Shown here: piece after piece, positions 50,983 to 64,000 of the stretch
Layout: every line of letters begins with the position of its first letter
How positions within the stretch are numbered: position 1 is the first letter of the stretch
Assembly (NCBI GenBank): GCA_016859345.1
Contig: CM029124.1
Coordinates: forward strand, 18,626,480-18,690,479
From: Istiophorus platypterus
Taxonomy: Eukaryota; Chordata; Actinopteri; Istiophoriformes; Istiophoridae
Direction of reading: 5' to 3'
Length of the DNA stretch: 64,000 nt
Notes under the pieces: generated by a model
Told to the model about the DNA's origin: nothing
The model's input: only the letters and a program-made list of their open reading frames with translations
Databases searched by the model: none
Position numbers and translations under genes: made by a program

Positions 50983-53900
50983 CAAAGTTTCCCCGAGGGT
51001 CTGGACAACAGACGTGGCAGGAGAAGGCTGGCGGCTGTTCGGTTGACTTCCTGTGGTGCAGATTGGGGGGGGGGCAAGCTGCTAAACACACTGGGCTTTC
51101 ACTGCCTCTGGAATGTAAAAAATAATATGTAAATGCAGAGTGACACCTCACAGTAAAGGCTATTCTATATATGTGCATGATTTACTTTGGTATGTGCCCA
51201 AGCACCTGTGGGCACATTTTGTTTTTGTATTTTTACAGATAGTGTCATCATTGACTGACTCTGTAGGAAACCAAAAAGCAAAGCAGCCCTGCTGCTCCTC
51301 CTGGGCTGTGGTGAAGTGGGACAGCATAGCTCTCTGTGCAGCTCCAGACACTTGCGTTTGCAGGATCACAAATTGGACCCACACCTCACTCCTTTTTTAT
51401 TTTATCCTTCTCTCTCTGTCCTGTTCTCATACATGACTAATGATGCTTCATCCTGGGGCCAAATTCTAATAGAGTTCATCACTGCATGGGAGCTGCTTAC
51501 TGAAACAATTAGTGAAACAATCTGTTAAACAACTTTACAGCTGACAACATATAGAAAGCTTCATTAAGGAGGAGTGTGATCTATTTAGTTTTATCTAAGC
51601 TGGGCATTGACATGATCATGTTACCTTGTAATTAGCTTCAGTAACCAGTTGCACTGTGGATCTGGCTGTGTCTGACAATTTTTGTAACTTTCCATATCTG
51701 ATACACCCACTTCATGCAGCAATTGGCCAGATTTGTGTGTAGCTGAACAAGCTGGCGGGGTTTGAATTTCTCCCATAAGGTCCTTTTTCCCCCCTTTTTA
51801 CGAATGGCCTCCAGGAGAATATCCTGCTAAATAACAACACATTTAAATGATTATTGTATCAAATTTATTCAAGTGTGGCTGTCGGGAAAAACACTTTTGT
51901 CTTTTAACGTGGTTGGACAATGCATCGCACAAACTAATTCTTTTTGGGCAAACCCTGGCCTTTATCGGTTTCAAAAAGAGCCCATTTACTAAATGATGTC
52001 ATGTACAAGTTATGTGTAGGTTTTAAGTATCCATGTTGCATCACACCGCTATGTAAATCAATATCCACTGTCTGTAGCACCTTTTCTGCATCTTGGTCTG
52101 TCCCTCTCTTCTGGAAAAATACGCTCGCCTATTACCCAGAGTATGAAATCATGTACTTCTGCCGTTTGCGTTTTTGCACCATGACTTCACTGAGGCTCTC
52201 TCATCTCTTTGTGGATGGTTTCCAGGCAGACCTATTACTCTACCTTTTGTGAGCACCATCCTGTCCTGTCATTTTGGAGGAAGCAAAGAAAAGGTTGCAG
52301 TGCAAGGTACACCCCTGCCTTTCGAGCAACCCTCACAGGTCCATCTTAAAATGAGGTCAGATGACACAGGAGCCCCTGGTGCACCTCTCGCGTCCTCCTT
52401 TTTCCCTTGATAAACCTCCTTCACGCTCTTTGAACTTTCACATCGATGGGCTCTGGGGTTTTATAAGGAAAAATGACTCTCTGACTCCGGAACAGCAGGA
52501 GCCTTGCCCTCTGGTGTAATAGGTTGAAGAAACCCTGTTGTCTGTTTTCAAAAATGTCTTGTTTTTTGGCAGTCAAATACAAATTACTGAATTCTATACG
52601 TGCAGTTGTCAAACAGAAGAACAAGTGGGTCAAATTGTAGCTGTAGTGTTTCCCTGTCATCTATTCCTCTTTGGATACTGATCACAAGAAATGCTGCAAC
52701 CATGGCTCATTAATGGTGATTAATCATACACCTTAAGGAACAGCTGCCACGGTTTACTTGATTCTTTTTAAATGTTAAAGGGCAAGACCATCACTGCATC
52801 CTGATGAATACAGCAGTTATCCTGACATCAGGGTCACTTATTAGAAAAGCAAGTCTTTAGATTTTCAGCCAACTCCACTGAACTTGACAACACCTCGTGG
52901 GAGAGAGTGCTAGTCATGAATTAAACACGCACTTCTATTCAGAGACACCCGCACAAACGTTTCTCATCTCTTACGAGAGCAAGCGTTGGATGTCCTGCAG
53001 CTTTTCCTCTACTCCTCTTCCTTTGTTTGATCTTTTCTTTTTTTTTTTTTTGGCAGTGTAACTCTTTCTAAAACTCTGTGGCTGTTCAAAAGGCATTAAA
53101 CATGAGCAAGTTCCCGAGTGCAAGGAAACAGTGAGAGACATTCAGAGAATATGCTGAGTGTATTAAAGCCATACAACAGGCCCCAGCCTCCCAGAGCTGT
53201 TGGCCCCTGCACCCCGTTTCCCTCTGTAAACACTCACATTCACAAACTCTCACACACGTTAGGTATTTTTTTAAAAGTTAGTTTTAAAGTTTTTTTTTTT
53301 TTTTTGGACATGTTCTTTTGAAGTTGCCATTTGGGATTCTCTTAACTCTGTGCATTTCCTGAAGTCATTACTCTGTATTTTATTTTCTGGTAAGTGGTTG
53401 GTTTACTTTGGAAATATGAATATTATTACATAAATATTTATAGCAAGGCCAAGTGCACTTGGGCTTTGTTTCCATGCCCAGTGTGACCACATTTGGCTTA
53501 CTATGAATAACTATAAAATACCCAGAATGGCATCATAATAGAGCCTAAAATCCTTGTCTTAATTATGTGCCATGTGAAAGTAAGCGCCAGATTATTGAGA
53601 ATCCGATAAAGGCACAAATGTTAACATGAGAACAGGAGTGTTCCTTTTTATCTCTCAGGAGAGGGAGTTTTTTGTATGTCCCAAAATAATTACAGGAACC
53701 CTTCAATTGACCAGCCAAAAACTTGACAGTCACAAATTTAAATATACAAGACGGACATGAGGTGCCTCCTCCTTTTTCATGTCACAGCTGGAAATGAGGA
53801 GTGAAAGGTTTGGCTGCAGGCGGCATTTTGAAGTAAATTTTATTGGAGTGTGCTGTTGATGGGTTAGTCCATAAAAAATGGACAGTGGTTTACTGTATAT

Positions 53901-54490
53901 TTAAAACTGCCTTAATTCCATTTCAGACGGGAGTATGGGCAGCTTGAGGACATCAGACCATGAGGGAGAGAGGGAGGGAGGTTATAGGGTCAGAGAGAAG
54001 CTGACCCCCCCCCCCCCCCCAAAAAAAAGACCTGCTCAGGTTTCAGTGAAGATGGACTCTAACAAGCATTAACCTGATTCAAAGTGAGGAAGAGACGGGT
54101 TTTATGTCACCACAGATGGAAGTGGGGGCTCCCAAGTGGAACCCTATCGGTTTTAAAAGTGTAATGGATGATTGTAGGTCTGGGTCCCACTGAGGAGCCA
54201 TTTGCTTGGGATATACACTTTTTTCACAAATGGCTCCCTGATAGGTTACATTTTAGTCAGAAGGAGGAGATACAATGCAGCAACTGCTGTGAAGGGATGA
54301 GGTCAGGGGTGACTATACCTGGTTTGCTCAAGGAAAGCACCATTCATTACGCACAGGACTGCACTTGCTATGCGTGCTTTGAAAGGAACTGACAAGACAT
54401 CTTGCAATGCTGTCCAGTAAAGTGACCATCCTCACGCTCTTCCTCTCTTCCAGTTCTTACAGACACGCTCTATCTTGCCTTGGCAATCGC

Positions 54491-54540
54491 CATCCTGTGA
54501 TCCAAATCTGATTTTCATTTTCATTTTGGATCACAGGATG
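54491..54540. repeat. Perfect 16-bp inverted repeat
   Basis: CATCCTGTGATCCAAA (54491-54506) and its exact complement TTTGGATCACAGGATG (54525-54540) are separated by an 18-base T-rich loop. The flanks do not extend the stem. Confidence 0.9.
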
Positions 54541-56999
54541 TGAAGGAGCCTTGGCCTGTCCTATGGTGTGCCAGGTTCATTTATTAAATATCACTCAAAA
54601 CTAAATGCAGCATGAGTCTTTGTTGCTGCATCTAATCCCAGCAAACCCAGGCCGGTGGATGGTAGATGAGTATTTTCACTGGCATTTAAAAGCATACATT
54701 CAAACCTCCACACAGCCAGTTCTTTGACTGCGAGGATGGGAAGCTTCATACTTACTTCCTCTGACAGTCACCATGAAATCTTCGTAAAGTTTTAGTGCTT
54801 TGTGGTGACAGGATCATAAATTACACTACTAATTTTTACACTACGCTTTTTTTTTTTTTTTTACAAGAGTTCATTTACTGATGTTAGGATTAAAATACTA
54901 CTAAATATTTTAGGAGTTATCAGTGTTTCTGTAATTACATGCTGCTTTTACTGATACTGCTTTAAACCTATACACCCCATAAATCATCATTCATTTAGAA
55001 ATTGTGTGCAGGCTTATGGGTTTCAAAGCAAATTTAAGTTCTTCATGTGTATGAAGAATATGGATATGAGATTAAGAAGAATTCAGAAGCACATCAGGTA
55101 TTAACTCTGTTTTTTCAGTTTTCTCAATTTTTTTAAGTAATAGCTTTTGTAAATTTAGTGACAACATATTGCCTTATTAACAGTTTTATATGAACCAAAT
55201 ATTAAGGGCTGCTCTCATAGTGAGTTAGTCTTCAACATGACTTTTTTTCTGTATATTTGCCTGCGAGGAAAAAAGACTGTACAGGATCTTGTGGTGTGTC
55301 TTATGTCCCTTATAAGGTTTGTTTTTTATGAATGAGGGCTGCTTTTAGGTGGCTAGTTCCTGAAGGCAACATGAGCCATGCGGTGGGATGATTCGAACAA
55401 GTCGCTCTTGTAAAATGTGAGCCAGAGAGAAAATTGCTATAATTGAATGTGAAGCCATATGCTTCTTATTTGGTGAAAATGCTTTTTTGTTTTAGATCTT
55501 GTTAAATGTAGTGTTGCCAGACTACACAGTGCATGCCATAAACAATGGCCCATTTTCAGCGTTTTATGATGGAATATTATGGTATGACGAAGACCAGTTC
55601 CCAGGGAAGTAATTTATCGTGAAGCTTTCTTTGATTCCTCCAGTTTTTAAATGAAACCTTTGTGCTTTTTTTCTTTGAGGCTCTGCTCTTTTCTTCAACA
55701 TGGTTCACTGAGAGTATCACTCTATAGATATGCAGTACAAATGATGAATGAGTGAATCCTGGGGAAAATTCTGTGTAAATAAATTTCATGTGATCTTAGT
55801 CCTGCAGCACATGGTCTTATCAGACATCCGTCTTATGTAGTTTAGCAATGTTACCCTCCTTTTTGAGACAACAAGAGTATCTTTGATTGTTCACAGTTCT
55901 CTAAATGATGGTACATTGCTAGTAAAGACATCTCCTCCTAACTTTCTTAATACATGTAGCACTGAGCAGGTGGCTGCATGATTCTGAAACATAGGTTGAG
56001 TGGAGGTATTTGAGGAGGTAGAGCTCAAGTTTGCGGTTTCTTTTGGCTACATTCCAAAGAACTATGCTAATCCAAATGAAATAACGGCTTTCTCCGTAAA
56101 ATAAACAAAAAAGACTTATTTTCAGTAGCCTGTAGTTTTGATTTTTTTTCCCCCTTTACATATAATGTTTGCATTAGTATGATGTTGGTTGAGTGAAGTA
56201 CTTTGATTTTTCAAGAGGTTTGCACTTTAGATGCTACAGTGAAGAGGTGGGTTGTCGGAAAAGAATATATTTGGTACTACAGATGACAGAATATGTGAAT
56301 TATTTCTTCATTTATGCTATAAGTGGCAGACTTGTCAGAAAGGTATTTTTGTAGATTCATTGCTGTGCAGGGAAGCTGGGTGTGCCTTTACACTTTCAAG
56401 AGTGAACTTTAGTTCCCTGGGATCAGTGGCTCTTTGTTACTACATGTTAGAAAATGAGAATTTTGACCCTCAGTTTTAAGCCACAGTCTCTGTAGTTCTA
56501 AGCCGGGTGTCCAACAACTACGGACAGAGCTTTATGATCAAAGGTCAGGGCGTGTTTTAACCTCAGGGTCTGAAACACTTGGGCTTCTGTATAACATGAC
56601 CTCTCACTTTTTAAACAGGGTAAATCTGCTCCTTACAGGGTCATTATCTGATTATCCCCACCAGGTAATTTCACGCAGGAAACGCCATCTTAGCCAGCAG
56701 CAGCCATGTTGTGTATTTAACAAGGTTTTAAATCTTGACAAATTGTCCCTTTTCTATGAAAAGGCGCAGCTGCTGTCCATGGTCTGTATACTCAGACAAA
56801 AGTGGGACTGTTTTAGTGTTTATAAATCTTAAGATGTTAAATTCTTGTGTTCCTTGTGCAACACAGAATATACAGTTTATCCAAACTTTAGTAAACTTAG
56901 CCAATGTATCAACAGTGTATCACCGGCTACTCGACCCCTCTCTTTCTGTTTTGAGTGAAACTCAAACAAAGCCTGTGTCACCTTGCATACCTTCTCATA

Positions 57000-57350
57000 G
57001 TGTAATAGATTTTTTTTGGTCGACACTCTCAACAATATGCACTAATCTCGCAAAACGAGAGAGCAGCGGTAATTTAGGTGGCATCTATTCATTGTGCAGT
57101 CACGCGCATAAACAGCGTAGTTCCGACGAGCTCGATCGCTGACAATCCGCTAGTCTCTCCTTGTCGACAGGCAGCTTTTCAGCGCAGAGGTGTGAGACGG
57201 AGCAGGCGGAAAAACAGGTTCCCGGTGATAAATAGCAGGCCTGGTTTGGAAAGTGTCTCCTTTCTGACAGAGGATCGGGGCTTTGTCTTGAAATGCGAGC
57301 CGCCTCTCTGCAGCCACTGCCAGCTTCTCGGGGGCGCTGACTTTTAACAG
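57000..57350. other. CpG-richer patch inside the long intron
   Basis: CG dinucleotides cluster here (CACGCGC, CCGACGAGCTCGATCGC, GTCGAC, GACGGAGCAGGCGG, GGGGGCGCTG), unlike the surrounding AT-rich DNA. It could be an enhancer or an alternative promoter. No coding exon is recognised. Confidence 0.4.
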
Positions 57351-59309
57351 GGCAGAAGGAGAGAGGTGGAGGGAAGAGAGAAAGATTTATGTTACAGGGG
57401 GATGCCTCTGGGTGACATGGAGGGATAAAAAGATTTGGCTAGCTGTTGCTGTCAGTTAAAGGGGATTACCATTTAATTAGAGCTGGGGTAAAGGATATTC
57501 CAATCAGTATGTTTCAACATGACTAACTGCCTACCTGTGACCAGTGCTCAGATTTTTGATAATAACAAGAGGCAGTGGATCAAAAAATATTTTTATACAT
57601 GCACATTTAACTTTTAAGAGCATTTATTGATCCAGGGGTTTATCTCCTGCTTTAATTCAATTTTCAGAAAACCGTCTGTTGTGCTGTGTCTCTTTGTGTA
57701 GATTAGGGGTCAGTGATTTTATGTGACTGAGCTTTAATGTGGGAAGTTTTGAATGTATGGTTTTGAATGTATAGTTGATATACTTATTTTGAAGCTCATA
57801 TTTAAAATCTTTTAATTAGTCACTGACTGGTAAAATATCTGAGCTTGAAATGAGCAGTTTTCACATGAATTTCGGACTAATTTTGTTTTATTTGTTGTCT
57901 GTAAGACACTGCAGTCCTACTGCTGTGGTAAAAGTCCCCTTTAAAAAGCTTGACTAATTGGAAGACATGACACAGATTAAAGGACTGGGAAGATTCTCCC
58001 CTTTTTTTTTCCAAACACTTATTGTATGTTATGAGAAACTGGAAATTCCAGGGGCATAAGAGCCTCATATATCAGTCCAGAACTGTACTTGTGCTCCCAT
58101 AAAGACCTAATTTTTGGAGCCCAAGTGGTCCAGTAGAACTGGCAGGTGAGATACATATACTGAATGTTGAACATTTATAACGAGGTCCCTTGGCTGTGAG
58201 CCTCTCTGTATTCCTGTTATAATGAATTGTGCTGCCAGGGAAACACTGACCTTGCGTGTCCTGGGAACTGGGTTTAGCCCGACCCTGTTTTGGTTCATCT
58301 CTTCCTGCACCTTGTTCCTGGTGTCCTCAGGTGTGATAGGAATTTAGGTTTGTCTCTGTGTTTGTGTGGAGGTAAGTTTTTTTTTTTTATGCCTGGTGGT
58401 AAATTGAAGCAAGGATTTACCCACAGCAAGAGCTTGGGTACCCAGCGTCTCTTTTCATGGGTCACAGATCTCACCTTAGCACTCTGGCATACTGGTACAG
58501 CCCCTGCTGTTCCCACAGCTGCAGTCTGTATTAAAAAAACTCCTTCCAAACTGACAAAAAAACCATGTATACACACATGGGAGTGAGACAGAGTGTCTGA
58601 GAGTTTGTTTCCCTGGAAGAAAGCCTGCAGGATGAGTGTGTAATGTCAGCCGATGGATGCAGTCCATCTGATCCGCTCCCAGTGTGTCATTGATGGATGT
58701 GGATGACTGGTCAGGAGATTGCGCTGGCTCATTACCGTCACTCTCAGTGTCAGAGTGCCTGGACTCTTCTGCCTTTACTGATTCATGCATGCATATAATT
58801 GTTCCTTTTTTGTTTTCACTCTGACCCTGTATGTGCTAAATGCATAATGGATAGGTGTTTTCAGCCTATTCTTTGGTAATGCATATAAGCATGGTGAAGG
58901 CTTGTGTGACTCATAGGATTCCGTCAGCTTTGTTTTAATGTGTTTTTCCGGACACCATGACTGGGTTTTTGTCATAATTATGAGCACTTAAAATGTTTAC
59001 CCCCTACGCATCATCTAAACACAGACAGAATGAAACACTTAACCTGTGGCAGATACAGCTGGTAGATCTGGGAGAGCTGTGGGAGATTCAGACAATGTGT
59101 GTCAGGCATTCCTGCCAGTGGGAGTGTGGTCTCCAGGGTTTGTTAATATTAGCCATGAGGTTAGAAGAACACACGTACTGAGCTCTAAGTTGTAGAAGGC
59201 TTTGATCAGCCAATGAGACCAATAAGGAGTCAGCAAGAGTCCTTGAACTCTGCAGTGGACCTTCACTCACTCAGGACTTTTAGTTGATAAAACTCGTGGG
59301 TAGCAAAAG

Positions 59310-59750
59310 AATATGATCTTGAATGAAATGCTAACATGCTCAATAAGACAATGTCAACATCCTGATGTTCAGGATGTATAATGTTTACCGTGTTCTTCAT
59401 CTTAGGCTAGCATTTTAGCATGCTAACATTTGCTAATTAGAACTAATCCCAAAGTACAGCTGAGGGTGAAATGTCATTAGTTTTGCAGGTATTGGGTCAT
59501 AAACCAGTTTGAACAAATCAAAATGTTGACCTGATGATGAAATTAAATGAAAACTTAAGGGAACATGAATTTATGTACCATATTTCATTTCAATCCATGC
59601 AGCAGTTCCACCATTTCCAGCACAGAACCACAAATGTAATTTAATGCATTAAACATTTGTTGACCTATCAGTCTGCACCAAAGGGGTCAACGGTCCAAAT
59701 GACTGACATTGCAATCCTTATAGCTCCGACACGAGCGTGGCTAAAAAGTA
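59310..59750 (+). mobile_element. Decayed teleost interspersed repeat
   Basis: Phrases such as 'agcatgctaacatttgctaatta', 'caaagtacagctgaggg', 'gtcattagttttgcaggta', 'gtcataaacca', 'gacctgatgatg' and 'gggaacatgaat' occur in the order I associate with a common percomorph repeat. It has no coding capacity. Confidence 0.6.
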
Positions 59751-60088
59751 GTGACGTTAAAATAGCATGGTACTAATAATATCGGCCATTTATTGGCAAT
59801 TACTATTTCACATAGCAACGCAAACTGTGGTATATTGGGCAGAATGTCTTCCTGCAAAAATATTCAAATTAAGCAACAGTGTCATTGCACTCAGCTCGCT
59901 TTAATGATGAGTACTGGTAATGAATGCATGTGATATGATAATGCAGTCACAACTCGCTGCTTAATTTATTCTAATGGTTTTATGTCTATAGTTGGAAACA
60001 TGATTTTGGTTGCTGTAGTGCAGCTGTTTAATTGAACCATTTCATTATCACTTGCCGAGCCCCCTTTTCTGTGGTGTTTTTTTCCATG

Positions 60089-60090
<2 letters not shown>

Positions 60091-60154
<64 letters not shown>
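60091..60154. repeat. Uninterrupted GT microsatellite, 32 units
   Basis: Perfect (GT)32. Open frames of Cys-Val or Thr-His repeats here come from the microsatellite. Confidence 0.98.
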
Positions 60155-60155
<1 letters not shown>

Positions 60156-63100
60156 GCCCATTCCACTCTGATCGAGCTGCTACCCATGCTAATGCAGAGC
60201 AGGACTGTAGCGGGACCACAGTATGAGAGAATGAGAGCTCATTCAAAGGGTTTTAAAGGGGGGCTTGGTTTTGCAGGGCTGTCACTCTCTCATTGAGGAG
60301 CAGAGTAGCGCGCCTCAACACATCTTACTCCAATACAAAGAGAGGCTGTGATGTACATACAAATGAGCCTATAATAGGTGGTTTTGTCACTCAATTTCTT
60401 CATAGTTCAATCTAACAAACAAACCCTCTGTGTGCCCATGTATGTGTATCAATACTGCGTTCCAGGGTGTGTATGTGCACATCCATTACTTGTGTTTTAA
60501 AGAGTATGGTAAGCAAAAACTCAACTCAGCCCCCTGTCTTCTAACTCACCCCCTCCACCACCACCCACTCCCACTCCCACCTCCATTTCCCCTCAGCCTA
60601 AGTCCTGGGAAAAGCAAAACATTGTTCATTCTCGGTGTGCATGACCTGGAGATGGTGTGTAAAGCAGGAAGTAATTAGAGCTAATTATTCTGCTTTAAAC
60701 ATTGGAAGAAAAAACTCCACGGCTTCACTGTCGTTGGTTAACCAGCGTTCTCACCATATAATTATTGTTGATAGTGGTACGTTGTTCACAGTGAGACAGA
60801 GGCAAAGGCACATGATGCCCTTGGTTTTTACCGCCACTCTGAGTCATCTGATAGTGCGTCAGAAATCTCAGATAAATTTGCCTGTATCAGATGCCAAACA
60901 TGTCTACATTCCACATCTTTGTTGTCATACTTTTCCCTTCAAAGCCCCCTTTAATCCCTCCCCTGTGTGTTTTTTTTTTTTTTTTTTTTTTTTTTGTTTT
61001 CAGTGTTAAACCTCCCTTCTTTTGCAGTAGGACAAATATAACATTCTCATAGGAAACTTTGCTCTCTTTTTGCAAGTCATTCTGGAAAAAGTGAATTACA
61101 TCAAAAGATTGTCTCTTCTGTCCTCGCTGCCCAGCACGTTTGCCTGCACTCTCGATTCACAATTCTCAGCTAAATGTGCAATGACTTCACATTTTTTGGC
61201 AATAACAGGCAGAGCCCATGTGGTCATGAATGCTGGACTGAAGAGCCACATGGACATGAGCAGATGACAAAGCTTTACTTGCGCCTATGTGGTCACAAAA
61301 AGTATCATTTGTGCTTCACACCACCAAGTTATTATTGGTGTTAAATCTGCAAATGAACAGATTTGTTGCATAATTGAATGGCAATAAATTAGAGGGAAAT
61401 AAATTGCACACAGTTTCACTTGCAATACAGATATGCAGTTTTTGGAAAGAATCTACATGTGCACCAGGTCCAATTGCAAAGACTTTCAGGGTATTTGCTC
61501 TTTTACTTTACCAGTTTACTTTGCTCTGAATCCTTGTTTGTTGAAACCCGGAAGCCTGATAACAATTCAAACATTTAGTAAATTAAGTTCACAAGACTGC
61601 TGCATCTGTTAACCATTGGCAGTTCTACTTCAGTCAATATACTTAGGTGATAATTTGGTATTTTGAATACATTTTATCAAACCAACCAAATGAACTATTT
61701 ATTCGTGCAGAGTTCAGTTTGACAGCTAAGCAGGCCCCCGCTCTTCCTCTCTGCTACATCTATGCAATGACAGCATCGAGGAACCAATGTATTGCTTCCT
61801 ACAGGCTCTGTAGACGACTAGCAGAAGACAGGTGGAATCTGGCCTCCAAGCCCCGGCTCAGTCACACGAGTGTAGGCCCCATGGCTTATTCACGAGTTCC
61901 TGGGGGGAAGTGAGCCCTAATTGCCAGGGGAAATGGGACGGCCTTACAGGCAGGTTTCTATTGTAGCCAAGGCAATTAACTTAGCTTCTTTCATCTGAGC
62001 GTCTCCTTTGAAAAGAGACATTGTACTTAGCTGCTCAGTGAGCACTGGGATGCGACTGAGTTGTTAGGGGCTGCATACCACTGCAGTGCCAAAAGGAGGT
62101 AGGTGCGCGTGTCGGGATTCTCGTTGGGACACCACAGACGTGCTGTCTCTGGTTGCTTGACCGTGACACGTCCCCAACCCTTGTCCAGTGAAAGGGACTT
62201 CCATTTCTTTAATGCTGTCAAGACAATAAGCTGTGTGATCCCTGTGTTTCTGCAGCTGAATAACAGCTGAGTCTCTCTAGGCCTTCAACTGTATGTGTTT
62301 GCTCAGCAGTAAATTACCTCAGAGCAGTTAGCACAGAGCCTGAACCTACTTTATAGCCCAGTTGTTACAGCGAGCTGCTTGATCTTCAGCCTGACTTCTT
62401 TTTGCTCTTTTTAAAGCCAGACAACTATTGGGGCGATTGGATATATGCCTACAGTGACTTGGCTTACTGTAACAAACGCTGGACAAAATCTGTCCAGCTC
62501 TTTATATTTTTGAAAGAGGCAGATGATGTGTGCCGAGCCAGGATTGAGCCAATACTGGAGGGGTTGCAACACATTACGCCAGACACTAAAACCATGTTAA
62601 GGGAACAATCGGAGGCCTGAGGAGGAGGAGAAGAGACACTGTTCTGTGAAGTTCTGCAGCCAAGCATTTACGATAGTCCTCTGCATGTCTGCTTCTCAGT
62701 GGAGTGGAAAGCAGGCCATGCAGGGCCAAGGGGAGCCAAGCTGTGTTGGGCCAAGGCATGTGGAGGAAGAGGTGAGATCCAAGGAATGGTGGGGGCAGAT
62801 ACCCCACACCTTGAAAACCACACTGTGAAAGAGAAACTGACAGCCACAAATTAATTCAACATATCAATGGATCATCTCTTCATTTGGTTGCACTAATCCA
62901 CCGCTCCCCTCTTTCTTTCCTCTACCCCTCCTTCTATCCTCCCCCGTCTTTACCCACGCACTTTTTTTACCCTCTTTGAACCATCCAAAATCCTGAAACC
63001 CCAGGATGTCTGGAAAGTAAATTTCAGCTGGGTTGCGTATCTTTCTCTTCCTCCTACTCATCTAGTATTAATTAAAACATCAGAGATAACACACGAGCCT

Positions 63101-64000
63101 TTGGGAGTGTGAAACAGTGCTGATCTTTGGGGAACATATGGCACTGTAGTTCTTTGACCCACTTTTTATTAACCAGTTTACCCTGCAGGAATTTTGCAAC
63201 TGATTAAGTTGTTACTGTGTTTGAAGTAAATTTGGAAATGTAACTTTTCACCGGGAGATCTTTTTTTTCTACCATGTAGTTCAAGCACAGTTCACTCAAA
63301 TGAATACAAGTGAAGTTCAGGTGGGGACAATAATTCATTGTTAGATGCTTTGTATTAACAATTTGAATGAAACTTTTTTTAAATATTGCAGATTATGAAC
63401 AGAACAAGATGCTACCATGGAAAAAAACAAACAGTGCTCAGTTAATAGTTTAAAACTTTTTTTTTTTTTCAATAAAATTAAACTTTTTGGACTTTGAAAA
63501 GAGAAACAAGACTATGGAATCAAGAATCGCTTTAAATAAAATCTGGACAGCTTGAATAGAGATCATATCGAATAGCAGTGTACATAGAGCTTCCCAGGCC
63601 TGATGTAAAGCTAATTAGTTTATGTTGGGTGCACTAATCCAATTTTGTAGTCATTATGTCCATGGTAATGTCACCTCCTCACCCCATTTACAAACTGTAA
63701 ACACGGTTGATCACCTGGTTTCTGTAGCAGGAAAACTGAGGAAATTGAAGACTTTCCTCCAAATGCCATAGGTAGATCACTGCAGGCAAATAACCGAAAG
63801 ACACCCTCTTATTAAAAAAAAAATCATTGTTTAATTACCTCCCAATGATTTTCCCTCTGTAGGTGCAGTGCTCAAATATATATGTCTGAAGCCTGTCTCT
63901 GTTGAATGCTCACGGTTGCTAAAGCAGTAATGGTGCTTTAGACCCCTTGTCCTGCAGCCCAAGCCTTCCCCTTGCCCTTATGCTGCTCACTCAAGGAGAG

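Larger units (their letters stand above)
40721..64000 (+). other. Putative ptk7 intron 1, no coding exon seen
   Basis: 23 kb without a recognisable exon on either strand. Contents noted: G-rich block (41024-41102), MITE-like repeat (45738-46082), GT arrays (48567-48600, 50952-50982, 60091-60154), a C run (about 54006-54020), a perfect hairpin (54491-54540), a CpG-richer patch (57000-57350), a teleost repeat (59310-59750) and T runs (about 53041-53051, 54849-54862 and 60971-60995). Open frames of up to 127 codons occur but resemble no known protein. Size and position suit the long first intron of PTK7 genes. Confidence 0.4.

Noticed and set aside
60032..60296. Cys-Val and Thr-His repeat frames
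   Set aside because: Products of the (GT)32 microsatellite.
1..64000. CRISPR arrays, tRNA or rRNA genes, viral genes
   Set aside because: No regularly spaced repeats with unique spacers, no recognisable cloverleaf or rRNA segments, and no viral-type proteins were seen. Sensitive searches were not possible here.

Overview
This window looks like nuclear DNA from a ray-finned fish, most likely a percomorph teleost. The genes are compact, with short GT-AG introns and vertebrate-type proteins. CA/GT microsatellites are frequent, and several interspersed repeats are of kinds I associate with teleost genomes. There is no operon structure and no sign of prokaryotic, viral or organellar sequence.

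Layout. (1) 1-8345, + strand: the 3' end of a PACS gene (phosphofurin acidic cluster sorting protein, closer to PACS1 than PACS2). The last six coding exons are visible, followed by a 3'UTR of about 2.8 kb. Two of these exons lie in an approximately 1.87-kb tandem duplication (177-2055 and 2056-3920), so each exists twice. (2) 8350-10986, - strand: a complete seven-exon mrpl2 gene (mitochondrial ribosomal protein uL2m, 297 aa), tail-to-tail with pacs1. (3) 10987-12560: intergenic and promoter DNA between the divergent mrpl2 and klc4. (4) 12560-37940, + strand: a complete kinesin light chain gene, best named klc4 (about 631 aa), with a non-coding first exon, a 7.1-kb intron 1 and a 7.8-kb intron near the 3' end. 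That late intron carries a second tandem duplication (32302-33400 and 33401-34500). (5) 37940-39900: intergenic. (6) 39900-40720: a CpG-rich, promoter-like island. From here to 64000 I find no coding exon, only repeats and possible regulatory DNA. In human 6p21.1 the order MRPL2-KLC4-PTK7 is known, so I infer that the island is the ptk7 promoter and first exon and that the last 23 kb is its large first intron. No ptk7 protein sequence is present to prove this.

The genes do not form a pathway: PACS sorts cargo in the trans-Golgi/endosome system, KLC4 links cargo to kinesin-1, and MRPL2 is part of the mitochondrial ribosome. Their order is informative, though. In human, PACS1 sits by KLC2 and PACS2 near KLC1. 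A PACS gene beside klc4 therefore fits an ancient PACS-KLC pair multiplied by whole-genome duplication.

The most unusual features are the duplicated PACS exon pair (86 nt in total, so using both copies would shift the frame into an early stop), a possible 9-nt micro-exon in klc4, and the second near-identical tandem duplication. Either duplication could be an assembly artefact. All calls come from reading the sequence and remembered family knowledge; no database search was run.
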